Assembly (NCBI RefSeq): GCF_009380165.1
Contig: NZ_WHUF01000003.1
Span: 310,001 to 374,000, forward strand
From: Rugamonas rivuli
GTDB taxonomy: Bacteria; Pseudomonadota; Gammaproteobacteria; Burkholderiales; Burkholderiaceae_D
Direction: 5' to 3'
DNA: 64,000 bases
Below the pieces are notes generated by a model. It was not told where the DNA came from, ran no database searches, and worked only from the letters and a program-made list of their open reading frames with translations. Made by a program: the position numbers and the translations under genes. Of the stretch, positions 26,708-35,988 are shown in pieces. Numbering within the stretch: the first letter of the stretch is position 1; each line of letters begins with the position of its first letter.

Positions 26708-27628
26708 CTAGGCCGCTGCGGCCAGCCCGAAGATCAGCGACTGATGCGTGGCCGCGCCGGCCATCGCGCCATCGGCCACGGCCAGCGCCACATTGCCGAA
26801 CAAGCGCGCCGCGTCGCCGCACACAAACACACCGGCCACGCTGGACGCCTTCATCGCATCGACACGCACATGCGAACCGGTCGCCCCCTGCTCCATCTCG
26901 CACCCCAGCTGCTCGGCCAGCCGACTGCCGCTGTGGGTGCGGGTCAGAACGAACAGGCCCGCCATCTCCAGGCTGCGGCCATCCTGCAACTGCACGGCCG
27001 CGCGGCCTTCGATGGCTCGCACCAGCGTGCGCTCGATCGCCACGCCGCGCGCCTTCAATGCCGTCAGCTGCGCCTCGTCCGGTTCGAACGCGCCGTTGAG
27101 GAAGAACGTCACCCGTCCCCAGTCCGGCAGCATCATCGCATGGTGGATGGACAGCGGGCCGGTCGCCAGCACGCCGATCGCGCCTTCCATCAATTCATAG
27201 CCGTGGCAATACGGGCAGTGGAAAGCGCTGCTGCCCCAGCGCTCCGCCAGGCCCGCGATGGGTGGCAGCTCGTCGACCACGCCGGTCGCCAGCAGCAGCC
27301 TTGATGCGCTGAACACGCGGCCATCGCCCAGCGTCACGAGGAAGCCTTGCGCCGCCTGGGCTGCCTGCGTGGCCGAGCCTTCGATCCAGCGCACCGTCGG
27401 ATACTTCATCAACTGCGCGCGGCCGTCGGCGGCAATGGCCGCAGCCTCGCGGCCATCCTGCCCAAGGAAGCCATGTGAATGCTGGGCGTATCGGTTGCGG
27501 CGCTGGCCGGCGTCGATCACCAGCACGCGGCGGCGTGCGCGCGCCAGCTGCATCGCGGCAGAAAGGCCGGCGTAACTGCCGCCGATGACGATGACATCGA
27601 ATTCAGTCGTCGGATGGGGGATGTGCAT
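26708..27628 (-). CDS. Thioredoxin-reductase-like NAD(P)/FAD oxidoreductase
   Basis: A 306-residue flavoprotein with an FAD dinucleotide motif (DVIVIGGSYAGLSAAMQLA, about 11-29), a redox pair CPYC (about 138-141 in FHCPYCHGYEL) and the C-terminal FAD motif GVFVCGDAARLFG. This group reduces a protein or small disulfide using NAD(P)H. The NAD(P) motif is weak (GVLATGPLSIHHAM). Its start overlaps the upstream Rrf2 gene by 26 bp, so the two are co-expressed. Confidence 0.9.
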   Translation of the reverse strand: MHIPHPTTEFDVIVIGGSYAGLSAAMQLARARRRVLVIDAGQRRNRYAQHSHGFLGQDGREAAAIAADGRAQLMKYPTVRWIEGSATQAAQAAQGFLVTLGDGRVFSASRLLLATGVVDELPPIAGLAERWGSSAFHCPYCHGYELMEGAIGVLATGPLSIHHAMMLPDWGRVTFFLNGAFEPDEAQLTALKARGVAIERTLVRAIEGRAAVQLQDGRSLEMAGLFVLTRTHSGSRLAEQLGCEMEQGATGSHVRVDAMKASSVAGVFVCGDAARLFGNVALAVADGAMAGAATHQSLIFGLAAAA

Positions 27629-28067
27629 GAGAAGCTCCTTTGTGATTGGCGTATCCGTCGTTGAAGCGGGCCGACAAGTCGGCCAGCGTCACGTCCTTGA
27701 AACGTTCGATCAGCAAAGCCTCGGCTTCATCGAAGGCGCTGGACAGCGCGTCGTTGACGGCGCGCTCCACCAGGCATAGCGGATGCTCGTCACGGTTCCC
27801 CATCGCGAACACCGTGGGCGAACCGACCGCCTCGTAGATGTCGCGCAGCGTCACCTTGCGCAGGTCGCAGGTGATGCTCCAGCCGCCGCCGTGGCCCTTG
27901 CCGGAGCCCACGTAGCCACGCTCGCGCAGCCCGGCCAGCACGCGCCGCACCAGCACCGGATTGGTGCCGAGGAAGCCCGCCAGCTCGTCGGATGTAAACG
28001 GCCGCTCGGCGTGCGCCATGTGCAGCAGCACGTGCAGGATGGAAGATAGTTTGCTGTCTCGCCTCAT
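27603..28067 (-). CDS. Rrf2-family transcriptional regulator
   Basis: A 154-residue protein starting MRRDSKLSSILHVLLHMAHA, with winged helix FTSDELAGFLGTNPVLVRRV and the wing GYVGSGKGHGGGWSI. Only two cysteines lie in the sensor region (SITCDL, HPLCLV), so it is closer to YwnA-like Rrf2 proteins than to three-Cys iron-sulfur sensors such as IscR. It overlaps the oxidoreductase by 26 bp and likely regulates it. The longer frame upstream is rejected as antisense to acylphosphatase. Confidence 0.88.
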   Translation of the reverse strand: MRRDSKLSSILHVLLHMAHAERPFTSDELAGFLGTNPVLVRRVLAGLRERGYVGSGKGHGGGWSITCDLRKVTLRDIYEAVGSPTVFAMGNRDEHPLCLVERAVNDALSSAFDEAEALLIERFKDVTLADLSARFNDGYANHKGASHAHPPSDD

Positions 28068-28116
28068 GTAACTAATGATAGTACATAATCGGGAAGCGTG
28101 CTGGCCGCGCCGCTTT

Positions 28117-28392
28117 TTACAGCGTCGGCAGAATCTTGAAGTCGCCGCCCACTGGCTCCAGCGCCGGGCCGTCTTCGATAGTAACGTTGGAAACCCGGGC
28201 GGCGGGCGGGCCGTGCCGGGCCCAGGTGGTAATGGCCTCGATCGCCTGCGGCTCGCCATCGACGGCCGCTTCCACCGAACCATCGCGGCGATTGCGCACC
28301 CAGCCGGACAAGCCCAGCGCCCTCGCCCGCTCCGCAAACGAAGCGCGGTAGCCAACGCCTTGCACCCGGCCCTCCACCATCAATCGAATCAT
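28117..28392 (-). CDS. acyP: Acylphosphatase
   Basis: A 91-residue enzyme starting MIRLMVEGRVQGVGYRASFA. The catalytic Arg is in the GRVQGVGYR loop and the Asn in LGLSGWVRNRRDGSVE. It hydrolyses carboxyl-phosphate bonds such as acetyl phosphate. GGGAGCG precedes the ATG, which fixes this start over an in-frame Met at 28437. Confidence 0.93.
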   Translation of the reverse strand: MIRLMVEGRVQGVGYRASFAERARALGLSGWVRNRRDGSVEAAVDGEPQAIEAITTWARHGPPAARVSNVTIEDGPALEPVGGDFKILPTL

Positions 28393-28464
28393 GATCGCTC
28401 CCAAATTTGCCGACAGAATACAGGGTGGGGTTAGCACTGCACGCCCCTTAAAGCGTTTATTGAT

Positions 28465-28716
28465 TTATTCAGTTTTACCAAAATAATGAAATATCACAAG
28501 CAAGCCAATGGAAACCAACACCGACATCGCATGAAGCTTGCTGTAACTGAAAACACTTTCACTTACCTCAGTAAACTTCCCATGAGATGCGAGAAAAAAG
28601 TGACCATCTTTCTCTCGCCCATTCAAGGCATCACCACCAAAATACATGGCGCCAAGGATAAAAGAAAAGAAGTTAATACCTACTGCGTAACCAAAAATTT
28701 GCTTCATATTGCCCAT
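28465..28716 (-). CDS. Small two-helix membrane protein
   Basis: An 83-residue protein with two membrane segments (FGYAVGINFFSFILGAMYF and LHAMSVLVSIGLLVIFHYFG) around a polar loop. Its ATG follows the stop of the next upstream gene directly (TGAATG), so the two form a pair. Local GC is lower than in the neighbours. No family is recognised. Confidence 0.65.
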   Translation of the reverse strand: MGNMKQIFGYAVGINFFSFILGAMYFGGDALNGREKDGHFFLASHGKFTEVSESVFSYSKLHAMSVLVSIGLLVIFHYFGKTE

Positions 28717-28956
28717 TCAAGCCCGATAACCCACATTCATAACGTACAACTCCAGACAGAACGCCGCCACGGCTAGCGCCATCGGCAAAACCGACAGCAA
28801 CTGTCCGAAGCGGCCCGCCGGGACAAGCTTCGCCCGCCTCGCCTTGTATGCCTTATATCCTAAGAAGAAAGCCAAAGGAGGCAGCACGAACAGCGGCACC
28901 ACCAGCCAGAAGGTCAACACCGACAAGGCGGTAAGAACAAGCGACAGTACGGCCAT
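28717..28956 (-). CDS. Small membrane protein
   Basis: A 79-residue protein with a long N-terminal hydrophobic region (two helices in residues 3-33), a basic loop (YKAYKARRAKLVPAGRFGQ) and a third helix (LLSVLPMALAVAAFCLELYV). It is immediately upstream of the 83-residue membrane protein and directly follows the M16 peptidase region on the map. Family unknown. Confidence 0.65.
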   Translation of the reverse strand: MAVLSLVLTALSVLTFWLVVPLFVLPPLAFFLGYKAYKARRAKLVPAGRFGQLLSVLPMALAVAAFCLELYVMNVGYRA

Positions 28957-28971
28957 GCTCGCCCCTATCGA

Positions 28972-31722
28972 TTACTTCGCACTCGCGGCAGGCGCCGCAC
29001 CTTGGGCCTTGGCCTCATCGCCCGCCGTCACCACCGTCAGCTTGGCCGGATCGATGGCCTTGCGGAAGGCCGCGTTGACCTGCGCCAGCGTGGCCGCCTT
29101 CAGCTTGTCCTCATACTCCTTGCTCCAGCTGTACGTACGGTTCATGTACAGATTGCGCGTCCACCCTGCCGCCAGCACGCTGTCCTTCGAACGATTCTGC
29201 ACGCGCTGCTGCAACAGGCCCGATTTCGCGCCCGCCAGTTCGGCGGCTGTGAAGCCATCCTTCACCGCCCGCTCCAGCTCCTGCCGGATCGCCGCTTCCA
29301 GCTTCTTCAGATTCTGCGGCGCCGCGATCGCGTCGATACCGAAGCTGCCGGCACGATCAAGCTCACCCGGCTGCAAACCCGAACCGCCGCCATAAGACAA
29401 ACCATCCTTCTGGCGAATGCGATCCATCAGCCGCGACTTCAAGCCACCTTCACCGAAGATGTAGTTGGCCAGATCCAGCAGCGGATACTCCGCATCGTTG
29501 ACGTTCAGGTCCAGATTCAAACGCGCCGTGTAGAAACCATTCTCCTTGTCCGGCGCATTGATGGTCTTGTGCAGCGGCGCCTTGTCCTCATTGGCCGACG
29601 TGATCGGCGCATAAGCCACCTTGCTGTCCCAGCCGCCGAAGCTGTCGGCTATCGTCTTGCCGACCGCCGCCTTGTCGAAATCGCCGACTATCGCCAGCTC
29701 GCCATGATTGGCGCCGTAGTACGCGCGATGGAACGCCACCACGTCCTCCAGCTTCAGCGCCTTGACCGCAGCCAGCTGCTCATCGACCGTCATCGGCGCC
29801 CGCACGTCGCCCTTCGGATAGTGGTTGAAATACAGGTCCACTTCCGTGCGCGCCAGCGACTGCGGCTCATTGCGCGACGCCTCGATCGCCACCAACCACT
29901 GCTGGCGCAACTGCTCGAACTCCGCCGCCGGGAAGCTGGCCTCCTTCAGCACATGCGCCACCAGCCGCAGCGCCGCATCCAGATTCGGTCCGGTGGTATC
30001 GAAGTGATACAGGCTGCCGGAGATTTTCAGCTTCGCGAAAGCATCGGCCAACTGCTCGCGGCTGTACTTGCTGGTGCCGCGCATCAGCATCTCGCTGGCG
30101 GCATTCGACACGATGGCCGTGTTGAACAGATTCTTCTCGTCGCCCCAATGCAGCTGCAAGTCCACCGATACCGACTCGCCACGGTTCTTCTTGGTCAGCA
30201 GCGCCACCTTCAAGCCGCCTATGGTCTTGATCTCGCTGCGCGCATTGATATTGGCCTGGCTAGGATCGAACACCTCCGACGTCAGCACACTGTCCTTGCC
30301 CTTGAAATCCTTCATCACCTCCACCACCGTCGGCGCCGCCGGAATCTCCGCGCGCAGCGGCGCATCCTCCGGCACGAAGCTGCCGACCACACGGTTGTCG
30401 CGCTTCAGATAACGCCCCGCCGCAGCCGCCACCTGCTCCGGCGTGATGTTAGGCAGCTTGTCGCGGCCCTCGAACAGCAAGCGCCAGTCGCCCAGCGCGA
30501 TCTCCTCGGACAGGCTCACGCCCACGCGCTGCGGATCGTTCAGCGCCTTCTCGATGCCATTGGCGAAATTACGCCGCGCACGCTCCATCTCCTCCGCGGT
30601 AGGCGGCGTGGTAGCGAACCCCTCCACCGTCGCGATCAGCGCATCGCGCACCGGCTCCAGCGGCTGGCCCGCCTTCACCACCGCACCAATGATCTGTAAG
30701 CCCGGTGCATAACCGGTCTGGCCAAAGCTGAACACCTGCGCCGCCTTGCCGCTCTCCACCAGCGCCTTGTGCAGACGCCCGGTCGGCGTATCGCCCAGAA
30801 TCTCGGACATGAAACTCAACGCATCGCTATCCTGCTGCAGCGCCGACGGAATCTTGTAGCCCAGCGCGATCACCTGCATATCGCCCTTGCGCCGCACGAC
30901 GAAGCTGCGCTCACCATCCTGCGTCGGTTCGACCGTCCAGAACGGCGGCAGACTGCGCTTGGGTTTCGGGATCGCGCCGAACGATTTGCTGATCCACGCC
31001 AGCGTCTGCGACGGCTCGAATTTACCAGCCACCAGCAGCACCGCATTATCCGGCTGGTAGTAGGTGCGGTAGAAGGCCTGCAGGTTCTCGATACGCACGT
31101 TCTCGATATCGCTGCGATTGCCGATGGTCGAACGGCCATACGAATGCCAGTCATACGCCACGCTTTGCATGCGCTTCAACAGCACCGAGAAGGGATCGTT
31201 CTCGCCGCTCTCATACTCGTTGCGCACCACCGTCATTTCGGAATCGAGATCCTTGCGGGCGATGAAGGAATGGACCATGCGATCCGCCTCCATATCCAGC
31301 GCCCACTTCAGATTATCCTGGCTGGCCTGGAACACCTCGTAGTAGTTGGTGCGATCGTAGGACGTGGTGCCGTTGAACTCCATGCCCCGGTTGGCGAATT
31401 CCTGCGGAATGCTGCGGTTCTTCGGCGCCCCCTTGAACATCATGTGTTCCAGCAGGTGGGCCATGCCCGTCTCGCCGTAGTTCTCGTGGCGCGAGCCGAC
31501 CAGATAAGTGACGTTGACCGTCACCGTCGGCTTGGACGCATCAGGAAACAGCAGCACCTTCAAGCCGTTCGGCAGCCTGTACTCGCTGATGCCCTCGACT
31601 GACGGCCCCTTGACCACGCCGGCCGGCAAGGTCTGCGCCCAGGCGCTGCCGGTGGCGGCAAAGGACAAACCGCACAGCATCAGGCTGGCGGCGGCGACGT
31701 GTTTCAAACGGCTGGTGTTCAT
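28972..31722 (-). CDS. Exported M16 (pitrilysin-family) zinc peptidase
   Basis: A 916-residue protein with signal peptide (LSFAATGSAWA) and two M16 halves. The inverted zinc motif HxxEH is MAHLLEHMMFKGA near residue 80, with the downstream Glu in the ENDPFSVLL helix region. The C-terminal half (from about 470) is the inactive-type clamp domain, with YTARLNLDLNVND and DGLSYGGGSG. It probably degrades peptides in the periplasm. GAGAGA precedes the chosen ATG; an upstream Met (31758) has no support. Confidence 0.92.
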   Translation of the reverse strand: MNTSRLKHVAAASLMLCGLSFAATGSAWAQTLPAGVVKGPSVEGISEYRLPNGLKVLLFPDASKPTVTVNVTYLVGSRHENYGETGMAHLLEHMMFKGAPKNRSIPQEFANRGMEFNGTTSYDRTNYYEVFQASQDNLKWALDMEADRMVHSFIARKDLDSEMTVVRNEYESGENDPFSVLLKRMQSVAYDWHSYGRSTIGNRSDIENVRIENLQAFYRTYYQPDNAVLLVAGKFEPSQTLAWISKSFGAIPKPKRSLPPFWTVEPTQDGERSFVVRRKGDMQVIALGYKIPSALQQDSDALSFMSEILGDTPTGRLHKALVESGKAAQVFSFGQTGYAPGLQIIGAVVKAGQPLEPVRDALIATVEGFATTPPTAEEMERARRNFANGIEKALNDPQRVGVSLSEEIALGDWRLLFEGRDKLPNITPEQVAAAAGRYLKRDNRVVGSFVPEDAPLRAEIPAAPTVVEVMKDFKGKDSVLTSEVFDPSQANINARSEIKTIGGLKVALLTKKNRGESVSVDLQLHWGDEKNLFNTAIVSNAASEMLMRGTSKYSREQLADAFAKLKISGSLYHFDTTGPNLDAALRLVAHVLKEASFPAAEFEQLRQQWLVAIEASRNEPQSLARTEVDLYFNHYPKGDVRAPMTVDEQLAAVKALKLEDVVAFHRAYYGANHGELAIVGDFDKAAVGKTIADSFGGWDSKVAYAPITSANEDKAPLHKTINAPDKENGFYTARLNLDLNVNDAEYPLLDLANYIFGEGGLKSRLMDRIRQKDGLSYGGGSGLQPGELDRAGSFGIDAIAAPQNLKKLEAAIRQELERAVKDGFTAAELAGAKSGLLQQRVQNRSKDSVLAAGWTRNLYMNRTYSWSKEYEDKLKAATLAQVNAAFRKAIDPAKLTVVTAGDEAKAQGAAPAASAK

Positions 31723-31816
31723 GGTCTCTCGCGAAAAAAACTGAAGAACAGGCAGCATACGCCCTACCCCGCCCTCGTGGGTAGACGCTTAAGCAAATTT
31801 TAAAACTCGGGAAGGG

Positions 31817-32152
31817 TCAGGCTTTTTCAGGCAGGATGCAGGCGTCGACCATCTGCAGGTCGTTGTCCTTGGCGAAGGAGATGACGAAGTGATAGGCCAG
31901 CGGTTCGAGCTGGCGCAGCTTGCCGTTGACCACCACCGACTTGACGCCATTGATGACGGTCGGCGTGACATACGGCGAGAACTGCAAATGGGAGTCGCGT
32001 CCGCCGCCATAGCCTTCCGGCTTGAAGCAGGACATCACGCCGCACAGGCGCTCGGCCCAGTCGCTGGGACGGAACTGCCTGCCATTGCTGGTCTGGCCGA
32101 GGATGAAGAACGAATCCTGCTGTTCTGACGGTTTGTTAGCTGACTCTGCCAT
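31817..32152 (-). CDS. DUF3579 domain protein
   Basis: A 111-residue protein (MAESANKPSEQQDSFFILGQ) with segments QFRPSDWAERLCGVMSCF and YVTPTVINGVKSVVVNGKL typical of DUF3579, a betaproteobacterial family of unknown function. An upstream in-frame Met (32233) would add 27 residues; neither start has a strong ribosome-binding site, and the shorter form fits the family length. Confidence 0.78.
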   Translation of the reverse strand: MAESANKPSEQQDSFFILGQTSNGRQFRPSDWAERLCGVMSCFKPEGYGGGRDSHLQFSPYVTPTVINGVKSVVVNGKLRQLEPLAYHFVISFAKDNDLQMVDACILPEKA

Positions 32153-32236
32153 AGGCGGCTGCTTAGGAGTAGATACTTGTTGGTAACAAGAATGCGTGGA
32201 AGATCCCGGCTTGGTCGGACGGGCGGATATCATTCT

Positions 32237-32282
32237 GTAAGAATCTTACGTATTATATCTTATAGAAGACCTGAATACGTAA
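32237..32282. repeat. Nested inverted repeats upstream of the DUF3579 gene
   Basis: GTAAGAATCTTAC (32237-32249) is a 13-bp palindrome, and TTACGTATT (32246-32254) pairs perfectly with AATACGTAA (32274-32282). They lie in the AT-rich 5' region of the DUF3579 gene and may be operators or an RNA structure. Confidence 0.5.
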
Positions 32283-32323
32283 GTCATTGATTTCAATCCA
32301 GATTCCAGCGCGATTAACCACTT

Positions 32324-32352
32324 TGGTGCAGAATAATCATCATTCTGCACCA
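32324..32352. repeat. 11-bp-stem hairpin downstream of the CobD-like gene
   Basis: TGGTGCAGAAT and ATTCTGCACCA pair perfectly over a 7-base loop, 24 bp after the CobD-like gene stop. There is no T-run, so it is a 3' stabilising hairpin or a weak terminator. Confidence 0.6.
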
Positions 32353-32376
32353 CAGCAATGCCGCTATTGTACCCGC

Positions 32377-33345
32377 TTAAGGCGTCGCCCCGAGCCAGAC
32401 TGCGCCCGACAACAGCAATAACAACATCATCCACAGCAGCAAGGCGCGCCACACCAGGCCCACCGTGCTTTGCAAGGCGCGCACGCTCGGCTCTTCACCC
32501 GGCAGCACGTCCGGCTCCTCATCGCTGAGGTCCACCGTGGCCGCATCGGCAGGCAGTACCTTGGCCGCGTTCTCCACCGGCGAGCCCAGGCGCACGCCCA
32601 TGGCGCCGCCGCCGGCCGACAGGATGATGCCGATCGCCTCGTCCGCCCAGCGGTGGGCGAAGTTACGCCATGCATAGATCGCGTCCTCGAAATTGCCGAC
32701 CACGGCGAAAGCCACCGCCGTCAGCCGCACAGGGATCCAGTCGATCCAGTAGAACGCGCGCGCCGCGAACTGGCCGAAGGCCTCGTTGCGCATGTGCTCA
32801 GGTTCGTTCCACGCGCGCGCCAGGTGCTCGGCCACGCGGTACATGACGGCGCAGGCAGGGCCCAGCGGCATCAGGAACCAGAAGAACACGCCGAACACAT
32901 TGCGGTGCGTGGTGATCAGCGACTTCTCGACGGCGATGCGGGCGATCTCGGAGGTTTCCATGCCCACCGTGTCCTGCTTGGTCCACTCGGCCAGCAAGGC
33001 GCGCGCGGCGGCGTCGTCGCCGGCGTTGAGCGCCAGCTGGATCGAGGTGAAGTAATGGCTGTAGTGGCGGAAGCCCAGCGTCAGGTAGACGATCAGCACG
33101 TTCCATGCGAAGGCGGCCAGGAACCAGTTGTAGTGCTTGAGCACCCAGTAGATCAGCGCCGTCGGCACCATCAGGATCGCCATCATCAGGAACCAGCCCA
33201 TGCGGCCGTGGGTCGAGTGGCCGGCGTTGAACCAGGTCTCCATCCGCAACGCCAGGCTCTTGATTTCAGCGTAGATCGGATTGTCTGCGCGCAGCGGCTT
33301 CATTTGCTCGATCAGCAGTGCGCATAGAATGGAAAGAAAAGTCAT
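32377..33345 (-). CDS. CobD/CbiB-family membrane protein
   Basis: A 322-residue membrane protein of the CobD/CbiB family, related to adenosylcobinamide-phosphate synthase. It has several hydrophobic segments, the conserved AVEKSLITTHRNVFGVFFWF and FYWIDWIPVRLTAVAFAVVG, and a C-terminal helix (ALLLWMMLLLLLSGAVW). No cobalamin genes are nearby, and such stand-alone betaproteobacterial members may have another role. It lies 55 bp downstream of the CoA pyrophosphatase on the same strand. Confidence 0.85.
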   Translation of the reverse strand: MTFLSILCALLIEQMKPLRADNPIYAEIKSLALRMETWFNAGHSTHGRMGWFLMMAILMVPTALIYWVLKHYNWFLAAFAWNVLIVYLTLGFRHYSHYFTSIQLALNAGDDAAARALLAEWTKQDTVGMETSEIARIAVEKSLITTHRNVFGVFFWFLMPLGPACAVMYRVAEHLARAWNEPEHMRNEAFGQFAARAFYWIDWIPVRLTAVAFAVVGNFEDAIYAWRNFAHRWADEAIGIILSAGGGAMGVRLGSPVENAAKVLPADAATVDLSDEEPDVLPGEEPSVRALQSTVGLVWRALLLWMMLLLLLSGAVWLGATP

Positions 33346-33400
33346 TAGTGATCCTTTGAGTCGGCAATGCCTTGATGCCCGCTACGATAGCGTAGTGTGA

Positions 33401-34069
33401 CTATGCGCGCAAGAAATGGAACAGATTGCGCAGCATGCCTGCGGTCGCACCCCAGATGTAATAGTCGCCGTACGGCATCGCGTAGAAGCTGCGCCGGCCG
33501 CCCGGCAGCTGCACCGACAGCCGCTGGTGATTCAGGCCATCCATCAGGAAGGCCAGCGGCACTTCGAAGATCTCCGCCACCTCGGACGGATCGGCGGTCA
33601 GCTCGAACGGCGGCGCGATCAGCCCCACCACTGGCGTGACGCAATAACCGGTGCCGGTCAGATACTTGGGCAAGGTGCCCAGCACGTCCACATGGCGGCG
33701 CGCCAGCCCGATCTCCTCCTCCGACTCGCGCAGCGCGGTATCGACCGCATCGCTGTCGTAATCTTCGGCGCGGCCGCCGGGAAAACTGATCTGGCCACCG
33801 TGATCGGTCAGGTGCGCGGTGCGCTGGGTCAGCAGGATAGTCAGGCCGCCCTCGCGCTGCACCAGCGGGATCAAGACCGAGGCAGGCGTCGGCGTCGGCC
33901 GCTGCGACAGGCTGCCCAGCGATTCCTCGGCGCCCTCGGGCGTCCACAGCGGCTGCTCGATGAAGCGGCCACGCAACCACGCGGGCGTCAAACGCTCCGG
34001 CGCGACAGCGGGCTCGCCTGCAATGGCGTCAATTGGTAATTGCTGAGGATCGAACAGGGACTTGGCCAA
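33401..34069 (-). CDS. CoA pyrophosphatase (NUDIX)
   Basis: A 222-residue NUDIX hydrolase. The signature reads GGQISFPGGRAEDYDSDAV then DTALRESEEEIGL, with the REUxEE core intact. The UPF0035/CoA-pyrophosphatase region (LTDHGGQISFPGG, GYCVTPVVGLI) precedes and follows it. It would cleave CoA or acyl-CoA to phosphopantetheine and 3',5'-ADP. It is on the same strand as the rplS operon but beyond its terminator. Confidence 0.9.
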   Translation of the reverse strand: MAKSLFDPQQLPIDAIAGEPAVAPERLTPAWLRGRFIEQPLWTPEGAEESLGSLSQRPTPTPASVLIPLVQREGGLTILLTQRTAHLTDHGGQISFPGGRAEDYDSDAVDTALRESEEEIGLARRHVDVLGTLPKYLTGTGYCVTPVVGLIAPPFELTADPSEVAEIFEVPLAFLMDGLNHQRLSVQLPGGRRSFYAMPYGDYYIWGATAGMLRNLFHFLRA

Positions 34070-34088
34070 ACACTACCTCCATACATGC

Positions 34089-34116
34089 AAAAAAGGGGCA
34101 CCAATAGGCGCCCCTT
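34089..34116 (-). terminator. Rho-independent terminator of the rpsP-rplS operon
   Basis: Read on the minus strand, the stem GGGGCGCC...GGTGCCCC is followed by a T-run. It lies 24 bp after the rplS stop. Confidence 0.87.
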
Positions 34117-34139
34117 CTATCCAAACACAAACGCAGCTA

Positions 34140-34526
34140 TTAAGCGGCGGTTGCTTTCGCCACTGGGCGACGGTTTGGCAGTTTTTCCTTGATACGTGCC
34201 GATTTACCGGAACGATCACGCAGGTAGTACAGTTTAGCGCGACGTACGTCACCGCGGCGTTTCACTTCGATCGAAGCGATCAGCGGGGAGTACAGCTGGA
34301 AGGTACGCTCTACGCCTTCGCCGGACGAGATCTTACGAACGATGAAGTTCGAGTTCAGGCCACGGTTACGACGGGAGATGACGACGCCTTCGTAAGCCTG
34401 GGCGCGCTTGCGGGTGCCTTCGACTACGTTAACGTTGACGATCACGGTATCGCCAGGTGCAAAGTCAGGAATGCTTTTGCCCAGGCGAGCGATTTCTTCT
34501 TGCTCGAGTTGTTGAATCAGATTCAT
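34140..34526 (-). CDS. rplS: 50S ribosomal protein L19
   Basis: A 128-residue protein with the L19 sequence pattern: [60 protein letters not shown] and ending [12 protein letters not shown]. It sits at the 30S-50S interface. It is the last gene of the rpsP-rimM-trmD-rplS operon. Confidence 0.98.
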   Translation of the reverse strand: MNLIQQLEQEEIARLGKSIPDFAPGDTVIVNVNVVEGTRKRAQAYEGVVISRRNRGLNSNFIVRKISSGEGVERTFQLYSPLIASIEVKRRGDVRRAKLYYLRDRSGKSARIKEKLPNRRPVAKATAA

Positions 34527-34645
34527 TTAGATGACTCCATAAACCATCGTGCTGGCGCGCTATGAGTCGAAACTCGATGCCCAGTAGAGGATGGGGTTAA
34601 ACAACCATGCGGACGACATGTCCGCCGGCTTCTACGACAACAGGT

Positions 34646-35392
34646 TTACAAACCTGCCAAAAACTTTTCATCAAGCTTGGTGAGCTGCCCCGCCTCACGC
34701 GCCTTGACCAGCAAATCCGGGCGCTTGCGCGCGGTCGCCTCCAGCATGCGCTGACGGCGCCATTTCTCGATCTCGGCGTGGTTGCCGCCCATCAGAACCG
34801 GCGGCACGCCCACACCTTCATACGTTTCAGGCCGCGTGTAGTGCGGCGAATCCAGCAAGCCGTTGACGAAGCTGTCCTCGATCGCCGAGGCATCCGTGTT
34901 CAACACGCCAGGAATCTGGCGGATCACGGCATCCATCAAGGCCATCGCCGGCAGCTCGCCGCCGGACAGCACGAAATCGCCAAGGCTGATTTCCTCATCG
35001 ATGCAACGGTCCAGCAAACGCTGGTCCACCGCCTCGTAGCGGCCGCACAGGATCACCAGACCGGGCTCCTGCTTCAGCTGCATCACGCGCTCATGCGTCA
35101 ACTGCTTGCCCTGGGGCGACATGAACACTACGCGGGGCGCGGGCAGACCGGCATCGGTCTGGCGTTGCTTCGCCGCGTTGAGCGTCGCTTCCAGGGGTTT
35201 GGCCAGCATCACCATGCCGGGGCCGCCACCATAGGGGCGGTCATCCACGGTACGGTGATTGTCGGTCGTGAAATCACGCGGATTCCACAACGACAAGCCA
35301 CATTTATTCTGTTCAAACGCGCGCCGGGTGACACCCGACTGCGTCAGTGCGGCGAACATTTCAGGGAACAGGGTCACGACATCGAATTGCAT
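34646..35392 (-). CDS. trmD: tRNA (guanine-37-N1)-methyltransferase
   Basis: A 248-residue SPOUT enzyme: [20 protein letters not shown], the substrate loop [13 protein letters not shown], the knot region [14 protein letters not shown] with [17 protein letters not shown], and the tail domain ARKRPDLL. It makes m1G37 and prevents frameshifting. It lies 21 bp after rimM and 119 bp before rplS. Confidence 0.98.
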   Translation of the reverse strand: MQFDVVTLFPEMFAALTQSGVTRRAFEQNKCGLSLWNPRDFTTDNHRTVDDRPYGGGPGMVMLAKPLEATLNAAKQRQTDAGLPAPRVVFMSPQGKQLTHERVMQLKQEPGLVILCGRYEAVDQRLLDRCIDEEISLGDFVLSGGELPAMALMDAVIRQIPGVLNTDASAIEDSFVNGLLDSPHYTRPETYEGVGVPPVLMGGNHAEIEKWRRQRMLEATARKRPDLLVKAREAGQLTKLDEKFLAGL

Positions 35393-35413
35393 GGCGGGCC
35401 GCCCTTATGTTCT

Positions 35414-35974
35414 TTAATAATCAAGGCCCCAGTCGACAGTGATCTTCTTTGCGGCCTTGTCTACCTTGATGACAAACGCGTCCACAAATGGAATCAGGCG
35501 CTCCTGCGCCGCAACTTCAGGATCAGCATCGGGCAGAGCGGCTGGCTGGATGCGCAAGATCGACTGTGGACCATTGCTCATCATGTCAGTCACCGTACCG
35601 AGGTGCTCACCTTGCAAATTCACTACATCCAGACCGATCAACTCGGCCCAGTAAAACTCATCATCGGACAAGGCCGGGAAACGACTGCGCGGAACCGAAA
35701 CAGCTGCGCCCTTCAGCGCTTCTGCGACGTTCCGATCGGTCACTCCCACCAGCTGTGCGACCACGTCGCCGCCATGCAGTTTGCACTGCTTGACTTCGAC
35801 CTCGTGCAAGCCAGGCTTGTCGATCCACCAGTTTTTTACCGACAGGAGTGCATCCGCATCTTCCGAGAAAGGGCGTACCCTCACCCAGCCAGCGACGCCA
35901 TAAGCACCAAAGACAAAGCCTACTTGTGCCAGATCGTCGGGGACTTGCACCCCGGATGCATTCTTATCGGTCAA
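35414..35974 (-). CDS. rimM: 16S rRNA processing protein RimM
   Basis: A 186-residue protein with the N-terminal RimM barrel (VGFVFGAYGVAGWVRVRPFS) and C-terminal PRC-barrel domain (DEFYWAELIGLDVVNLQGEH, LIPFVDAFVIKVDKAAKKI). It helps mature the 30S head around S19. It stands 14 bp after rpsP. Confidence 0.97.
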   Translation of the reverse strand: MTDKNASGVQVPDDLAQVGFVFGAYGVAGWVRVRPFSEDADALLSVKNWWIDKPGLHEVEVKQCKLHGGDVVAQLVGVTDRNVAEALKGAAVSVPRSRFPALSDDEFYWAELIGLDVVNLQGEHLGTVTDMMSNGPQSILRIQPAALPDADPEVAAQERLIPFVDAFVIKVDKAAKKITVDWGLDY

Positions 35975-35988
35975 ACCAGCAGCCAGAC

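Noticed and set aside
33401..34069. CoA pyrophosphatase as part of the rplS operon
   Set aside because: A clear terminator at 34089-34116 separates it from rplS.
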